NCBI GenBank assembly: GCA_937906455.1
Contig: CALCYT010000030.1
Location: 1 to 7,310, forward strand
DNA: 7,310 nt
Source of the DNA: an uncultured Bacteroidales bacterium
GTDB lineage: Bacteria; Bacteroidota; Bacteroidia; Bacteroidales; F082
Direction of reading: 5' to 3'
Positions 1 through 5,665 of this stretch are shown here, piece after piece (the first letter of the stretch is position 1; every line of letters begins with the position of its first letter). The translations under genes were made by a program, and so were the position numbers. Under the pieces are notes generated by a model, which saw only the letters and a list, made by a program, of their open reading frames with translations, was not told the DNA's origin and did not search any database.

Positions 1-73
1 TGCCCAATGGTGTAATTGGCAACACGACTGACTCTGGATCAGTAAAGTCCAGGTTCGAACCCTGGTTGGGCAA
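1..73 (+). tRNA. tRNA-Gln (anticodon CTG)
   Basis: A complete cloverleaf can be folded by eye. The 7-bp acceptor stem is TGCCCAA with TTGGGCA (66-72), and the discriminator is A73. The D arm is GTGT/ACAC, and the anticodon stem ACTGA/TCAGT closes the 7-base loop CTCTGGA, giving anticodon CTG (Gln, codon CAG). The T arm is CCAGG/CCTGG around TTCGAAC. The U1-A72 first pair is typical of bacterial tRNA-Gln. The 3' CCA is not encoded (ACA follows), so it would be added after transcription. The gene may begin exactly at the window edge. It lies directly upstream of the polysaccharide locus. Confidence 0.95.
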
Positions 74-77
74 CAGT

Positions 78-119
78 AAAATCAAGGCATCAATGTACAT
101 TGATGCCTTGATTTTTTTT
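78..119 (+). terminator. Rho-independent terminator after tRNA-Gln
   Basis: Positions 78-95 and 96-113 form a perfect 36-bp palindrome centred on GTAC, giving a long hairpin with a four-base loop. A run of eight T follows (112-119). It lies 5 bp after the tRNA and would separate tRNA transcription from the downstream operon. The A run at 78-80 is short, so function on the minus strand is less likely. Confidence 0.9.
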
Positions 120-127
120 AATTATTT

Positions 128-161
128 TTTGTCGGGCGTATTATAATAATTATTATCTTTG
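128..161 (+). promoter_or_regulatory. Bacteroidetes-type promoter of the upxY operon
   Basis: TTTG at 128-131 (end of a T run) and TATCTTTG at 154-161 match the Bacteroides -33 (TTTG) and -7 (TAnnTTTG) elements, with a 22-bp spacer. The predicted start is shortly after 165, leaving a leader of about 150 nt before upxY. The spacer contains a perfect 14-bp AT palindrome (143-156) that overlaps the first bases of the -7 box and could be an operator or simply AT-rich spacer. No long inverted repeats flank the promoter, so the invertible-promoter arrangement of B. fragilis capsule loci is not seen. Confidence 0.65.
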
Positions 162-165
162 CATT

Positions 166-319
166 TGACTATTTTTCGATTATCATATGGCGTTTGAAGA
201 TGAGCCATGGTAAGCGAAAAATCCCATATTAACTTTATAAATCATTGAAATCCAACAATTTAGAAGATTTCGATGTCCCCGAGATATACTCGGTACTGAA
301 ACTGTGTCCTTTTCAATAG
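166..319 (+). promoter_or_regulatory. Untranslated leader of the upxY operon, possible antitermination target
   Basis: About 150 nt lie between the predicted promoter and the upxY start without a convincing gene. UpxY-family proteins are known to act on the 5' untranslated leader of their own capsule operon and prevent premature termination there. Visible structure includes a hairpin CCGAG-ATATA-CTCGG (279-293). There are also two mutually exclusive pairings near the 5' end: ATGGC 187-191 with GCCAT 204-208, or ATATGG 185-190 with CCATAT 224-229. No hairpin with a T tract (classical terminator) is seen. The regulatory role is inferred from position and family. Confidence 0.4.
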
Positions 320-874
320 ATGAACAAAATAGAAAAAAATGCCATCGCTTGGTATGTGTTGCGTGTGACATATCAGAGAGAGATAGCGGCTTCAGAGCAG
401 CTCACGGAGCTTGGCATAGAGAATTATGTCCCGACGATAAGGTCGAAACGCCGCAATGAAAAAGGCATGGCGATAGGATGGAAGACGGAGCCGCTCGTGC
501 ACAACTACATCTTCGTCCACGACAGTTACAGTAAGATTTTGACCATAAAACACGGGAAGCTCGAATATCTCCGCTTCATGATGGGGAAGGACGACGAGGG
601 CGTGAACAGCGTGCCGCAGTATGTGCCTGACAAGCAGATGGATGATTTCATGAAGGTGGTCAGGACCATGGGCTCCAAGCCATTGGACCCGAACATCGAT
701 TTGAGGAAAGGCGACAAGGTGAGGATTCTGACAGGGCCGTTTGAGGGTGTTGAAGGCATTTACATCAAGATGCCCAACCGTCATGAGAAACGCGTGGTGG
801 TGAAAATCGAGGGGATAGCTGCAGTGGCTACAGTCGCGTTGAATGCCGAGGATGTGGAGAAGTTAGATTATTAG
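320..874 (+). CDS. UpxY-like NusG-family transcription antiterminator
   Basis: This 184-residue protein belongs to the NusG/RfaH superfamily, in the branch found as the first gene of Bacteroidales capsule loci (UpxY). The N-terminal NGN domain covers roughly residues 10-110, starting with the typical AWYVLRVTYQRE and continuing with ENYVPTIRSKRR and VHNYIFVH. A KOW motif lies at about residues 129-160 (LRKGDKVRILTGPFEGVEG). By family knowledge it binds RNA polymerase and lets it read through the leader into the polysaccharide genes. The ATG at 320 follows the leader and has no clear Shine-Dalgarno, as usual in this phylum. The stop codon TAG (872-874) lies inside the first unit of an octamer repeat tract. 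In Bacteroides a upxZ gene normally follows; none is present here. The superfamily is certain and the UpxY role very likely. Confidence 0.9.
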   Translation: MNKIEKNAIAWYVLRVTYQREIAASEQLTELGIENYVPTIRSKRRNEKGMAIGWKTEPLVHNYIFVHDSYSKILTIKHGKLEYLRFMMGKDDEGVNSVPQYVPDKQMDDFMKVVRTMGSKPLDPNIDLRKGDKVRILTGPFEGVEGIYIKMPNRHEKRVVVKIEGIAAVATVALNAEDVEKLDY

Positions 875-918
875 CTTATTAGCTTATTAGCTTATTAGCT
901 TATTAGCTTATTAGCTTA
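871..918 (+). repeat. Octamer tandem repeat TTAGCTTA x6
   Basis: Six perfect, uninterrupted copies of an 8-bp unit (TTAGCTTA, cyclically AGCTTATT) begin on the last codon of upxY, so the gene's TAG stop is part of unit one. The same octamer family recurs in reverse orientation at 1378-1489 and in this orientation at 3700-3755. Perfect identity suggests recent expansion. Confidence 0.95.
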
Positions 919-962
919 TGAGATTATAAGATTTGTTATGAACCTTTTTATTGAATTTATTG

Positions 963-1325
963 ATGGATGGAAAAGTTTATTCGTTCGAGAAATTGAAAGT
1001 TTGGCAAGAAGCAGAACAATTAGTTGTTGACGTATATAATTTATTAGACAGGTTTCCAAAGTTTGAGAAATATGCTCTGTGTGACCAAATACGTAGGGCC
1101 ATAGTATCGGTTCCTTCAAATATTGCCGAAGGCTCCGGACGTTTTTCCAACAAAGAACAAAATCATTTTTTGGAAATAGCATATGGTTCCTTACTTGAGG
1201 CTTATAATCAGTTGCTTATTGCAGTAGCCCTTAATTACATAACCAAGGAAAGTGTGGAGATAATCAAACCAAGAATTGATTCAATCGCAAAAATGATAAA
1301 TGGTCTCCGACAATCTAAACTATGA
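963..1325 (+). CDS. Four-helix-bundle protein of the S23/IVS family
   Basis: This 120-residue protein has the signature of the 23S rRNA intervening-sequence (S23) four-helix-bundle family. It opens with YSFEKLKVWQEAEQLV, followed by DQIRRAIVSVPSNIAEGSGR, then FLEIAYGSLLEAYNQLLIA. The molecular function is unknown. In Leptospira and others, homologues are encoded inside rRNA intervening sequences, and related Avd proteins assist diversity-generating retroelements, but no reverse transcriptase or rRNA is seen here. I chose ATG 963 over the in-frame TTG at 951 because the family motif begins right after MDGKV. The gene is much richer in A+T than its neighbours: hand counts of two 60-base lines give 30-35% G+C. 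It is flanked by octamer tracts that are reverse complements of each other, which hints at separate acquisition. Confidence 0.85.
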   Translation: MDGKVYSFEKLKVWQEAEQLVVDVYNLLDRFPKFEKYALCDQIRRAIVSVPSNIAEGSGRFSNKEQNHFLEIAYGSLLEAYNQLLIAVALNYITKESVEIIKPRIDSIAKMINGLRQSKL

Positions 1326-1347
1326 ATAAAATCACAATCACACAAAA

Positions 1348-1489
1348 CTTCTAATTTTAAACTCCCAATCCAATAATCTTCTAATCTTCTAAGCTAATAA
1401 ACTCCTAAACTAATAAACTTCTAAACTTCTAAGCTTCTAAGCTAATAAACTTCTAAGCTTCTAAGCTTCTAAGCTAATAAACTTCTAAA
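1348..1489 (+). repeat. Octamer tandem repeat CTNMTAAR, about 14 units, abutting the ugd start
   Basis: From 1378 to 1489 the sequence divides exactly into 14 octamers: CTTCTAAG/A/T (nine), CTAATAAA (four) and CTCCTAAA (one). A further CTTCTAAT stands at 1348-1355, with degenerate sequence between. The reverse complement has the form AGYTTANN, the same family as the tracts at 871-918 and 3700-3755. The tract ends two bases before the ugd ATG, so the whole ribosome-binding region of ugd is repeat DNA. With the upstream stretch it fills the 166-bp gap; no other feature is seen there. Confidence 0.93.
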
Positions 1490-1491
1490 CC

Positions 1492-2790
1492 ATGAACATA
1501 GCAGTAGCAGGAACAGGATACGTAGGATTGAGCATCGCGACGCTTTTGGCGCAGCACAACCGTGTCACGGCAGTTGACGTGATACCTGAGAAGGTTGACC
1601 TTATAAATAACAAGAAGTCGCCTATCCAGGACGAATATATCGAGAAATATCTTGCCGAGAAAAATCTTGATCTGACGGCGACATTGGATGGAGCATCGGC
1701 ATACAAGAATGCCGAGTTTGTGGTCATCGCTGCTCCGACCAACTACGACCCGCAGAAGAACTTCTTCGACACGAGCCATGTCGAGGAGGTCATCGACCTT
1801 GTCATTTCGGTCAACCCCGATGCGGTGATGGTCATAAAATCGACCATCCCGGTGGGATACACGAGAAATCTTTACGTGAGGTACGCGGCCAAGGGTGTGA
1901 AGAAGTTCAACCTGCTGTTCTCGCCGGAGTTTCTGCGTGAGAGCAAGGCCTTGTACGACAACCTTTATCCTTCGAGGATAATAGTGGGCTATCCCAAGGA
2001 CATCGACGGCTTCGATGACGAGAACGTCGCCATCAGGAATATGGTGAGCGTTGACCTTGAGGAGAAGGCTAAGATTTTCGCCGATCTGTTGAAAGAAGGA
2101 GCCATCAAGGAAGACATCCCGACGCTGTTCATGGGCATGAAAGAGGCCGAGGCGGTGAAGCTGTTCGCCAACACATATTTGGCGTTAAGGGTAAGCTATT
2201 TCAATGAGCTTGACACCTACGCTGAGGTTAAAGGTCTTGACACACAGGCTATTATCGACGGCATCTGTCTTGACCCGCGCATCGGCTCGCATTACAACAA
2301 CCCTTCGTTCGGCTATGGCGGATATTGTCTGCCGAAAGACACCAAGCAGCTCTTGGCTAACTACGAGGACGTTCCGCAGAACATGATGACCGCGATAGTG
2401 GAAAGCAACCGCACAAGAAAAGATTTCATAGCAGACCAGGTGTTGAAGATGGCAGGATATTACGATTATTACAGTCAAGGCCAGTTCGATAATACCAAGG
2501 AGAGGGAGTGTGTGATAGGGGTGTTTCGTCTCACGATGAAGTCGAACTCCGACAATTTCCGTCAGTCGAGCATCCAAGGCGTGATGAAACGCATCAAGGC
2601 AAAGGGTGCTAAAGTAATCATCTATGAACCGACATTGGAAGATGGTTCTACATTCTTTGGCTCGTTGGTTATCAACGACATACAGAAATTCAAAGAGCAG
2701 TCGCAGGCCATCATCGCCAACAGATACGATAGCTGTTTGGATGATGTGCAAGAGAAGGTTTATACAAGAGATATTTTTAAGAGAGACTAA
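1492..2790 (+). CDS. ugd: UDP-glucose 6-dehydrogenase
   Basis: This 432-residue protein is a full-length member of the UDP-glucose/GDP-mannose dehydrogenase family. It oxidises UDP-glucose to UDP-glucuronate with two NAD+, supplying uronic acid for polysaccharide. The N-terminal Rossmann motif is GTGYVG (residues 7-12). KSTIPVGYT and SPEFLRESKALYDNLYPSRI form the first domain's conserved strands, and EAEAVKLFANTYLALRVSYFNELDTYAE is the central helix. The catalytic cysteine is Cys279 in GYGGYCLPKDTKQLL. The UDP-binding C-terminal domain retains MKSNSDNFR and ends in YTRDIFKRD. It closely resembles streptococcal HasB/Ugd-type enzymes. The ATG at 1492 is the only reasonable start. It overlaps rfbA by one base (TAATG), which implies translational coupling. 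No promoter of its own is visible. Confidence 0.96.
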   Translation: MNIAVAGTGYVGLSIATLLAQHNRVTAVDVIPEKVDLINNKKSPIQDEYIEKYLAEKNLDLTATLDGASAYKNAEFVVIAAPTNYDPQKNFFDTSHVEEVIDLVISVNPDAVMVIKSTIPVGYTRNLYVRYAAKGVKKFNLLFSPEFLRESKALYDNLYPSRIIVGYPKDIDGFDDENVAIRNMVSVDLEEKAKIFADLLKEGAIKEDIPTLFMGMKEAEAVKLFANTYLALRVSYFNELDTYAEVKGLDTQAIIDGICLDPRIGSHYNNPSFGYGGYCLPKDTKQLLANYEDVPQNMMTAIVESNRTRKDFIADQVLKMAGYYDYYSQGQFDNTKERECVIGVFRLTMKSNSDNFRQSSIQGVMKRIKAKGAKVIIYEPTLEDGSTFFGSLVINDIQKFKEQSQAIIANRYDSCLDDVQEKVYTRDIFKRD

Positions 2791-3698
2791 TGAAAGGTAT
2801 CGTTCTTGCCGGAGGGTCCGGCACCAGATTGTATCCCATCACCAAGGGAGTAAGCAAGCAATTGCTTCCGATTTACGACAAGCCGATGGTCTATTATCCC
2901 ATCAGTGTGCTGATGCTGGCGGGGATTCGGGAGATTCTCATCATCTCCACACCCGACGACTTGCCGGGATTCCGCCGCTTGTTGGGCGACGGCTCCGACT
3001 TCGGTGTGCACTTCGAGTACGCGGAGCAGCCCTCACCGGACGGGCTCGCGCAGGCGTTCATCATCGGGGAGGAGTTTATCGGCTCCGACTCAGTGTGCAT
3101 GGTGTTAGGCGACAACATCTTCCATGGCAGCGGCTTTGTGCCGATGCTGGAGCAGGCAGTGGCTGCGGCATCTGATGCGACAGCCACCGTCTTCGGTTAC
3201 TGGGTGGCCGACCCGGAGCGTTACGGCGTTGCGGAGTTCGACGTTTCCGGGAAGTGCCTCAGCATTGAGGAGAAACCCGCTCACCCCAAGAGCAACTACG
3301 CCGTCACAGGACTCTATTTCTATCCGAACAAGGTGGTGGAGGTGGCAAAGAATGTCAAGCCGTCGGCCCGGGGCGAGCTGGAAATCACCTCCGTGAACCA
3401 GCGTTTCTTAGAGGACGGACAGCTGAAGGTGCAGGTGCTTGGCCGCGGCTTCGCCTGGTTAGACACCGGCACGCACGACTCGCTCTTCGATGCCACTGCA
3501 TACATCGAGACGATAGAGAAGCGCACAGGCTGCAAGATCGCCTGTCTGGAGGAAATCGCCTTCCAGCGGGGCTGGATCGACGCCTCCCGCCTGCGTGCGC
3601 TCGCCAAGCCGATGCTAAAGAACCAGTACGGGCAGTATCTGATGAAGGTGATTGATGAGATGAAGAACGAGGTGAATTCGGAGACATTTTTTAAGTAA
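2790..3698 (+). CDS. rfbA: Glucose-1-phosphate thymidylyltransferase
   Basis: This 302-residue protein has the normal length for RfbA/RmlA. It makes dTDP-glucose from dTTP and glucose-1-phosphate, the first step towards dTDP-L-rhamnose and other deoxysugars. The nucleotide-binding signature is GGSGTRLYP (residues 8-16), followed by SKQLLPIYDKPMVYYP. The metal-binding aspartates are Asp108 in VLGDN and Asp225 in WLDTGTHDSL. EEKPAHPKSNYAVTGLYFY and ARGELEITSVN are also conserved. The ATG at 2790 shares its A with the ugd stop. The gene is GC-rich compared with upstream DNA (68% in the line starting at 3001). The partners rfbB, rfbC and rfbD are not in the window, so the end product cannot be told. 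Confidence 0.97.
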   Translation: MKGIVLAGGSGTRLYPITKGVSKQLLPIYDKPMVYYPISVLMLAGIREILIISTPDDLPGFRRLLGDGSDFGVHFEYAEQPSPDGLAQAFIIGEEFIGSDSVCMVLGDNIFHGSGFVPMLEQAVAAASDATATVFGYWVADPERYGVAEFDVSGKCLSIEEKPAHPKSNYAVTGLYFYPNKVVEVAKNVKPSARGELEITSVNQRFLEDGQLKVQVLGRGFAWLDTGTHDSLFDATAYIETIEKRTGCKIACLEEIAFQRGWIDASRLRALAKPMLKNQYGQYLMKVIDEMKNEVNSETFFK

Positions 3699-3699
3699 T

Positions 3700-3755
3700 A
3701 GCTTTTTAGCTTATAAGCTTATAAGTTTAGAAGCTTAGAAGTTTAGAAGTTTAGA
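3700..3755 (+). repeat. Octamer tandem repeat AGYTTANA x7
   Basis: Seven octamers begin one base after the rfbA stop: AGCTTTTT, AGCTTATA twice, AGTTTAGA, AGCTTAGA, then AGTTTAGA twice. This is the same family and orientation as 871-918 and the reverse of 1378-1489. The rest of the gap to 3811 is an A+T-rich leader for the rubrerythrin gene. I see neither a clear -7 box nor a proper terminator; the short palindromes inside the repeat are weak. Confidence 0.93.
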
Positions 3756-3810
3756 AGGTGTTATAAATAGAAATCGCACAATTATTGTTTAATTAAAAAA
3801 GTATAAAGTT

Positions 3811-4350
3811 ATGGATCTTAAAGGAACAAAGACAGAAAAAAACCTCCTTGAGGCATTTGCCGGGGAGTCAATGGCACGCAACAAGTACACATTCTTCGCC
3901 TCGAAGGCCAAAAAAGACGGCTACGTGCAGATTTCAAAGATTTTTGAAGAGACAGCGGGCAACGAGAAAGAGCATGCTGAGCTTTGGTACAAGTATCTCC
4001 ACGATGGCGAAATACCAGGCACAGAAGCTAATTTGGCCGATGCCGCCGCTGGAGAGAACTATGAGTGGACCGACATGTACGAACGCATGGCCAAGGAGGC
4101 CGAAGAGGAAGGCTTCAAAGAGATTGCGGCAAAGTTCCGTATGGTGGGCGCCATCGAGAAAGAGCATGAGGCCCGCTACCGCAAGTTATTGGAAAACATC
4201 GAGGAAGGCTTGGTCTTTTCGCGTGACGGCGACATGGTGTGGCAATGTTCCAACTGCGGTCATATCGTGATTGGAAAGAAGGCTCCAAAGATATGTCCTG
4301 TCTGCAACCATCCGCAGTCGTATTTCGAGCTGAAGAAGGAAAATTATTAA
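3811..4350 (+). CDS. Rubrerythrin (diiron peroxidase with rubredoxin domain)
   Basis: This 179-residue protein has the standard two-domain rubrerythrin structure. It reduces hydrogen peroxide in the cytoplasm of anaerobes, using electrons passed through a rubredoxin centre. The ferritin-like domain (about residues 5-135) keeps all expected diiron ligands: Glu19 in AGESMARNKY, Glu52 and His55 in NEKEH, Glu82 and Glu85 in ENYE, and Glu116 and His119 in IEKEH. The C-terminal rubredoxin-like domain has Cys146/Cys149 (CSNC) and Cys162/Cys165 (CPVC). The start ATG lies after an A-rich leader typical of Bacteroidetes. It sits between sugar-nucleotide genes, an odd place for an oxidative-stress gene, and probably has its own promoter, though I cannot identify one. 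Confidence 0.96.
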   Translation: MDLKGTKTEKNLLEAFAGESMARNKYTFFASKAKKDGYVQISKIFEETAGNEKEHAELWYKYLHDGEIPGTEANLADAAAGENYEWTDMYERMAKEAEEEGFKEIAAKFRMVGAIEKEHEARYRKLLENIEEGLVFSRDGDMVWQCSNCGHIVIGKKAPKICPVCNHPQSYFELKKENY

Positions 4351-4358
4351 TTAATTAT

Positions 4359-4971
4359 ATGATTAACGTCGGAATCATCGGATGCGGCTTTGTGGGTGGA
4401 GCGCTGAAGGATTGGTTGGAGCATAACAATCCGGAGTGCAAGCTTTTCATCAGTGACCCTCCTAAAGGTTACAATGATGATTTGAGCAAAATCGATATTG
4501 CATTTCTGCAGATTCATGTTCCTACTGAAGACGACGGCACACAGGATCTGACACTTATGAAGGAGTTGATTTGCAATCTCCCGGATGTGCCAGTGTTCGT
4601 TCGCACCACTATTCTTCCAGGTTCCAGCGAGATGCTTACACATGAGACGGGACATCAGGTGTTCTATATGCCGGAGTTCCTCTCTGAACGCACATATATT
4701 GAGGATTTCCAGAAACAGCCCATGGTGTTTACCGAAGCGAATGAGTTGCTCACCAAGATTTTTGCGGGTAAGAAGTTCACCGTTATGACACCTTTCAAGC
4801 TATATCAACGACACTCACGCCTACATCCCCGGCCCTGATGGCAAGTTCGGTTATGGCGGCAAGTGCTTCCCGAAGGATGTCAATGCTTTTGCTAAGATGA
4901 CCGAGGGAACGCCGTTGGAAACCCTCTTGGAGCATCTGCATGAGCTGAATGCTCTTTTGATGCTCATTTGA
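4359..4971 (+). pseudogene. Broken UDP-glucose/GDP-mannose dehydrogenase-type gene
   Basis: The first part (4359-4799) reads MINVGIIGCGFVGGALKDWL, a Rossmann start, then VRTTILPGSS, YMPEFLSERTY and FTVMTPF. The expected central helix (EAEAVK..., about 50 residues) is absent. The sequence continues in the next frame from about 4801 with YINDTHAYIPGPDGKFGYGG and KCFPKDVNAF, which contains the catalytic cysteine motif, up to a TGA at 4969-4971. An internal deletion not divisible by three therefore joined the halves near 4796-4801; unshifted reading stops at 4838. The final codons (NALLMLI) consist of an 11-bp repeat, so the true C-terminus is also lost. This is a different subfamily from the intact ugd upstream. 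It begins 8 bp after the rubrerythrin stop. A functional short product is unlikely. Confidence 0.85.
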
Positions 4972-4983
4972 AGCTCCTTTGGA
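4951..4983 (+). repeat. Degenerate 11-bp tandem repeat, three units
   Basis: GCTCTTTTGAT (4951-4961), GCTCATTTGAA (4962-4972) and GCTCCTTTGGA (4973-4983) are diverged copies of the 11-mer that recurs nearly perfectly at 6462-6505. The array replaces the end of the dehydrogenase pseudogene and supplies its stop codon. Confidence 0.8.
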
Positions 4984-5157
4984 GGTATAACGAAAAACGG
5001 CGGGCATCCGGCAGGATTGAACAAGTCGCCGCAGGCGGCACGAGCGCGAAGCGCAAGAGAACAGCGGAGGTGCAATAGCGCCGAGCACAAGGCCACAAGG
5101 CCGAGAGAATTTCTGTGAAATCTGTGTAACCTTGGCAAGAAGTAAGTATATAGAATT
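4984..5157 (+). other. Gene-free GC-rich spacer with small hairpins
   Basis: I find no gene here. The part from 5000 to 5105 is GC-rich and rich in tiny palindromes: GCCGC-AG-GCGGC (5028-5039) and GCGC-GAA-GCGC (5044-5054). AAGGCC is also repeated around 5090-5102. A short TCTGTG-type repeat follows (TTTCTGTG 5110-5117, ATCTGTGTAAC 5120-5130), and a related sequence lies at 6425-6451. It resembles the dispersed intergenic repeats of Bacteroidales genomes, an impression I cannot confirm without a genome search. Confidence 0.5.
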
Positions 5158-5428
5158 ATGACGAAGAAACAAGAAATACAGCTGTTTGAGGACAAAAAGG
5201 TGCGTACCGCATGGGACGAACAGGAGGAGAAGTGGTACTTCTCGATTACCAGTTGAAATTCCTGGCTCCTGATGGAAAGATGCGACTCACCGATGTTGCC
5301 GACCAGCAGCAGCTGTTCCCACGCCCGTGAGTGGAGCGGCAAGACTACACGCGAGTGTAAGAAGTACAAGGGATTGAAGAAGGAAAGCCTGCGAGATAAA
5401 TGATCACGATGGAACTGGCACCTAACCG
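5158..5428 (+). pseudogene. Remnant of a Bro-N / phage antirepressor-like gene
   Basis: Three short segments in family order can be recognised. The N-terminus MTKKQEIQLFEDKKVRTAWD plus EEKWYFSI (5158-5247) ends at a TGA at 5254-5256. LKFLAPDGKMRLTDVADQQQ continues in another frame (5253-5320, stop 5328-5330). EWSGKTTRECKKYKGLKKES followed by LRDK comes next (5329-5403). A frame-shifted MELAPN, matching the family's MTxxELALN, may continue to about 5428. Intact relatives are about 270-290 residues long, so most of the gene, including the middle of the Bro-N domain and the IQSIPSPKAEPFK region, has been deleted. The role of the intact family in Bacteroidetes is unclear; the Bro-N domain is shared with phage antirepressors. 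It points to past mobile-element or accessory content. Confidence 0.75.
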
Positions 5429-5665
5429 ATGGAGCAGCGAGAGCAGAGTCAACAGCGTTAAAGACTGACTGGCTTTGGACGAGGGATTATTCAGCGAGTT
5501 TACTGTCACTTGCTGTCGTGGACTCTGCCATTGGAAGAAACTGAGATTGCTCAGAAAGACGTCAAAGCAGAAGATATGTCACAGGGCTTTATAGGAGCTT
5601 TCAACAGTTTTGTGAGTTATTTGAACATACAGACAGAATTACAGATTAATCCGATGGTGATATGA
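5429..5665 (+). pseudogene. Unidentified small gene remnant upstream of the DUF1828-type gene
   Basis: One frame (ATG 5429, stop TGA 5663-5665) contains a TAA at 5459 and then reads through to a protein-like C-terminus (LPLEETEIAQKDVKAEDMSQ, GFIGAFNSFVSYLNIQTELQ, INPMVI). A different frame contributes LALDEGLFSEFTVT at 5469-5510. This pattern suggests a coding sequence of about 80 residues disrupted by small indels. Its stop overlaps the next start as ATGA (5662-5665), the mark of an old two-gene operon. I do not recognise the family. Confidence 0.4.

Noticed and set aside
74..320. Invertible promoter as in B. fragilis capsule loci
   Set aside because: No pair of long inverted repeats flanks the TTTG/TAnnTTTG promoter, and no site-specific invertase gene is in the window.
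183..371. Minus-strand open frame of 62 codons across the upxY leader and start
   Set aside because: It overlaps the promoter-leader and the upxY N-terminus, has low-complexity content and no recognisable motif.
951..963. TTG start at 951 for the four-helix-bundle gene
   Set aside because: The ATG at 963 is in frame and directly precedes the family's conserved N-terminus; the four extra residues (MNLL) add nothing recognisable.
871..1489. CRISPR array or diversity-generating retroelement (the S23-type protein being an Avd homologue)
   Set aside because: The repeats are 8 bp without spacers, and there is no reverse transcriptase, template repeat or variable repeat in the window.
3700..3755. 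Terminator after rfbA
   Set aside because: The palindromes (such as TTATAAGCTTATAA) are AT-rich by-products of the octamer repeat and are not followed by a T run.
4795..5369. Two long minus-strand open frames (4795-5172 and 4851-5369)
   Set aside because: They overlie the + strand dehydrogenase and antirepressor remnants, whose recognisable motifs show the true coding strand; the minus translations are rich in Ser, Arg and Cys without domains.
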